Origin: Desulfatibacillaceae bacterium
Lineage (GTDB): Bacteria > Desulfobacterota > Desulfobacteria > Desulfobacterales > Desulfatibacillaceae
Direction of reading: 5' to 3'
DNA: 6,278 bases
Assembly (NCBI GenBank): GCA_030018745.1
Contig: JASEHB010000159.1
Span: 1 to 6,278, forward strand
The position numbers and the translations under genes were made by a program. Each line of letters starts with the position of its first letter. Positions within the stretch are counted from its first letter, which is position 1. Under the pieces are notes generated by a model. It was not told where the DNA came from, did no database searches, and saw nothing but the letters and a program-made list of their open reading frames with translations. Positions 6,266 through 6,278 of the stretch are shown in pieces.

Positions 6266-6278
6266 GACCAATCTGCTT

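Overview
The window looks like ordinary chromosomal DNA of an anaerobic deltaproteobacterium, most likely a sulfate reducer of the Desulfobacterales type. The basis is indirect: moderate GC content, a sigma-54 activator, an unusual KaiC-like/ATP-grasp fusion of a kind I remember from that group, and a GAF-ANTAR regulator behind a small glutamate dehydrogenase. The genus cannot be decided from the sequence. All five genes lie on the + strand. There is no mobile element, CRISPR array, tRNA or rRNA.

Layout. (1) 1-599 is the C-terminal third or so of a sigma-54-dependent activator, cut by the window edge. (2) After an 83-base gap containing a bulged hairpin comes an 889-residue protein (683-3352). 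It joins a RecA/KaiC-like domain without a P-loop to an ATP-grasp (PEP/pyruvate-binding, PPDK_N-type) domain that keeps its ATP-binding residues, followed by a conserved C-terminal region. It lacks the phosphohistidine and PEP-binding domains of true PEP synthase or pyruvate phosphate dikinase. (3) The 250-base gap 3353-3602 is rich in control signals: a 10-bp dyad (3394-3416), a near-consensus sigma-54 -24/-12 promoter (3521-3535), and consecutive small inverted repeats leading into the ribosome binding site. (4) 3603-6158 is a probable three-gene operon: glutamate dehydrogenase, an unrecognised 190-residue protein whose start overlaps the preceding stop (TGATG), and a GAF-ANTAR regulator 22 bases further on. 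(5) A rho-independent terminator at 6235-6265 closes the operon.

How it may work together (inference). A sigma-54 promoter needs an enhancer-binding activator, and part of such an activator is encoded about 3 kb upstream. The dyad about 142 bases upstream of the predicted transcription start is well placed to be an activator site. The operon makes a glutamate-metabolising enzyme and ends with a regulator of the class (NasR, AmiR, EutV) that controls nitrogen-compound genes by RNA-binding antitermination. The most interesting points are this apparent two-layer nitrogen-linked control and the nucleotide-site-less KaiC-like/ATP-grasp fusion.
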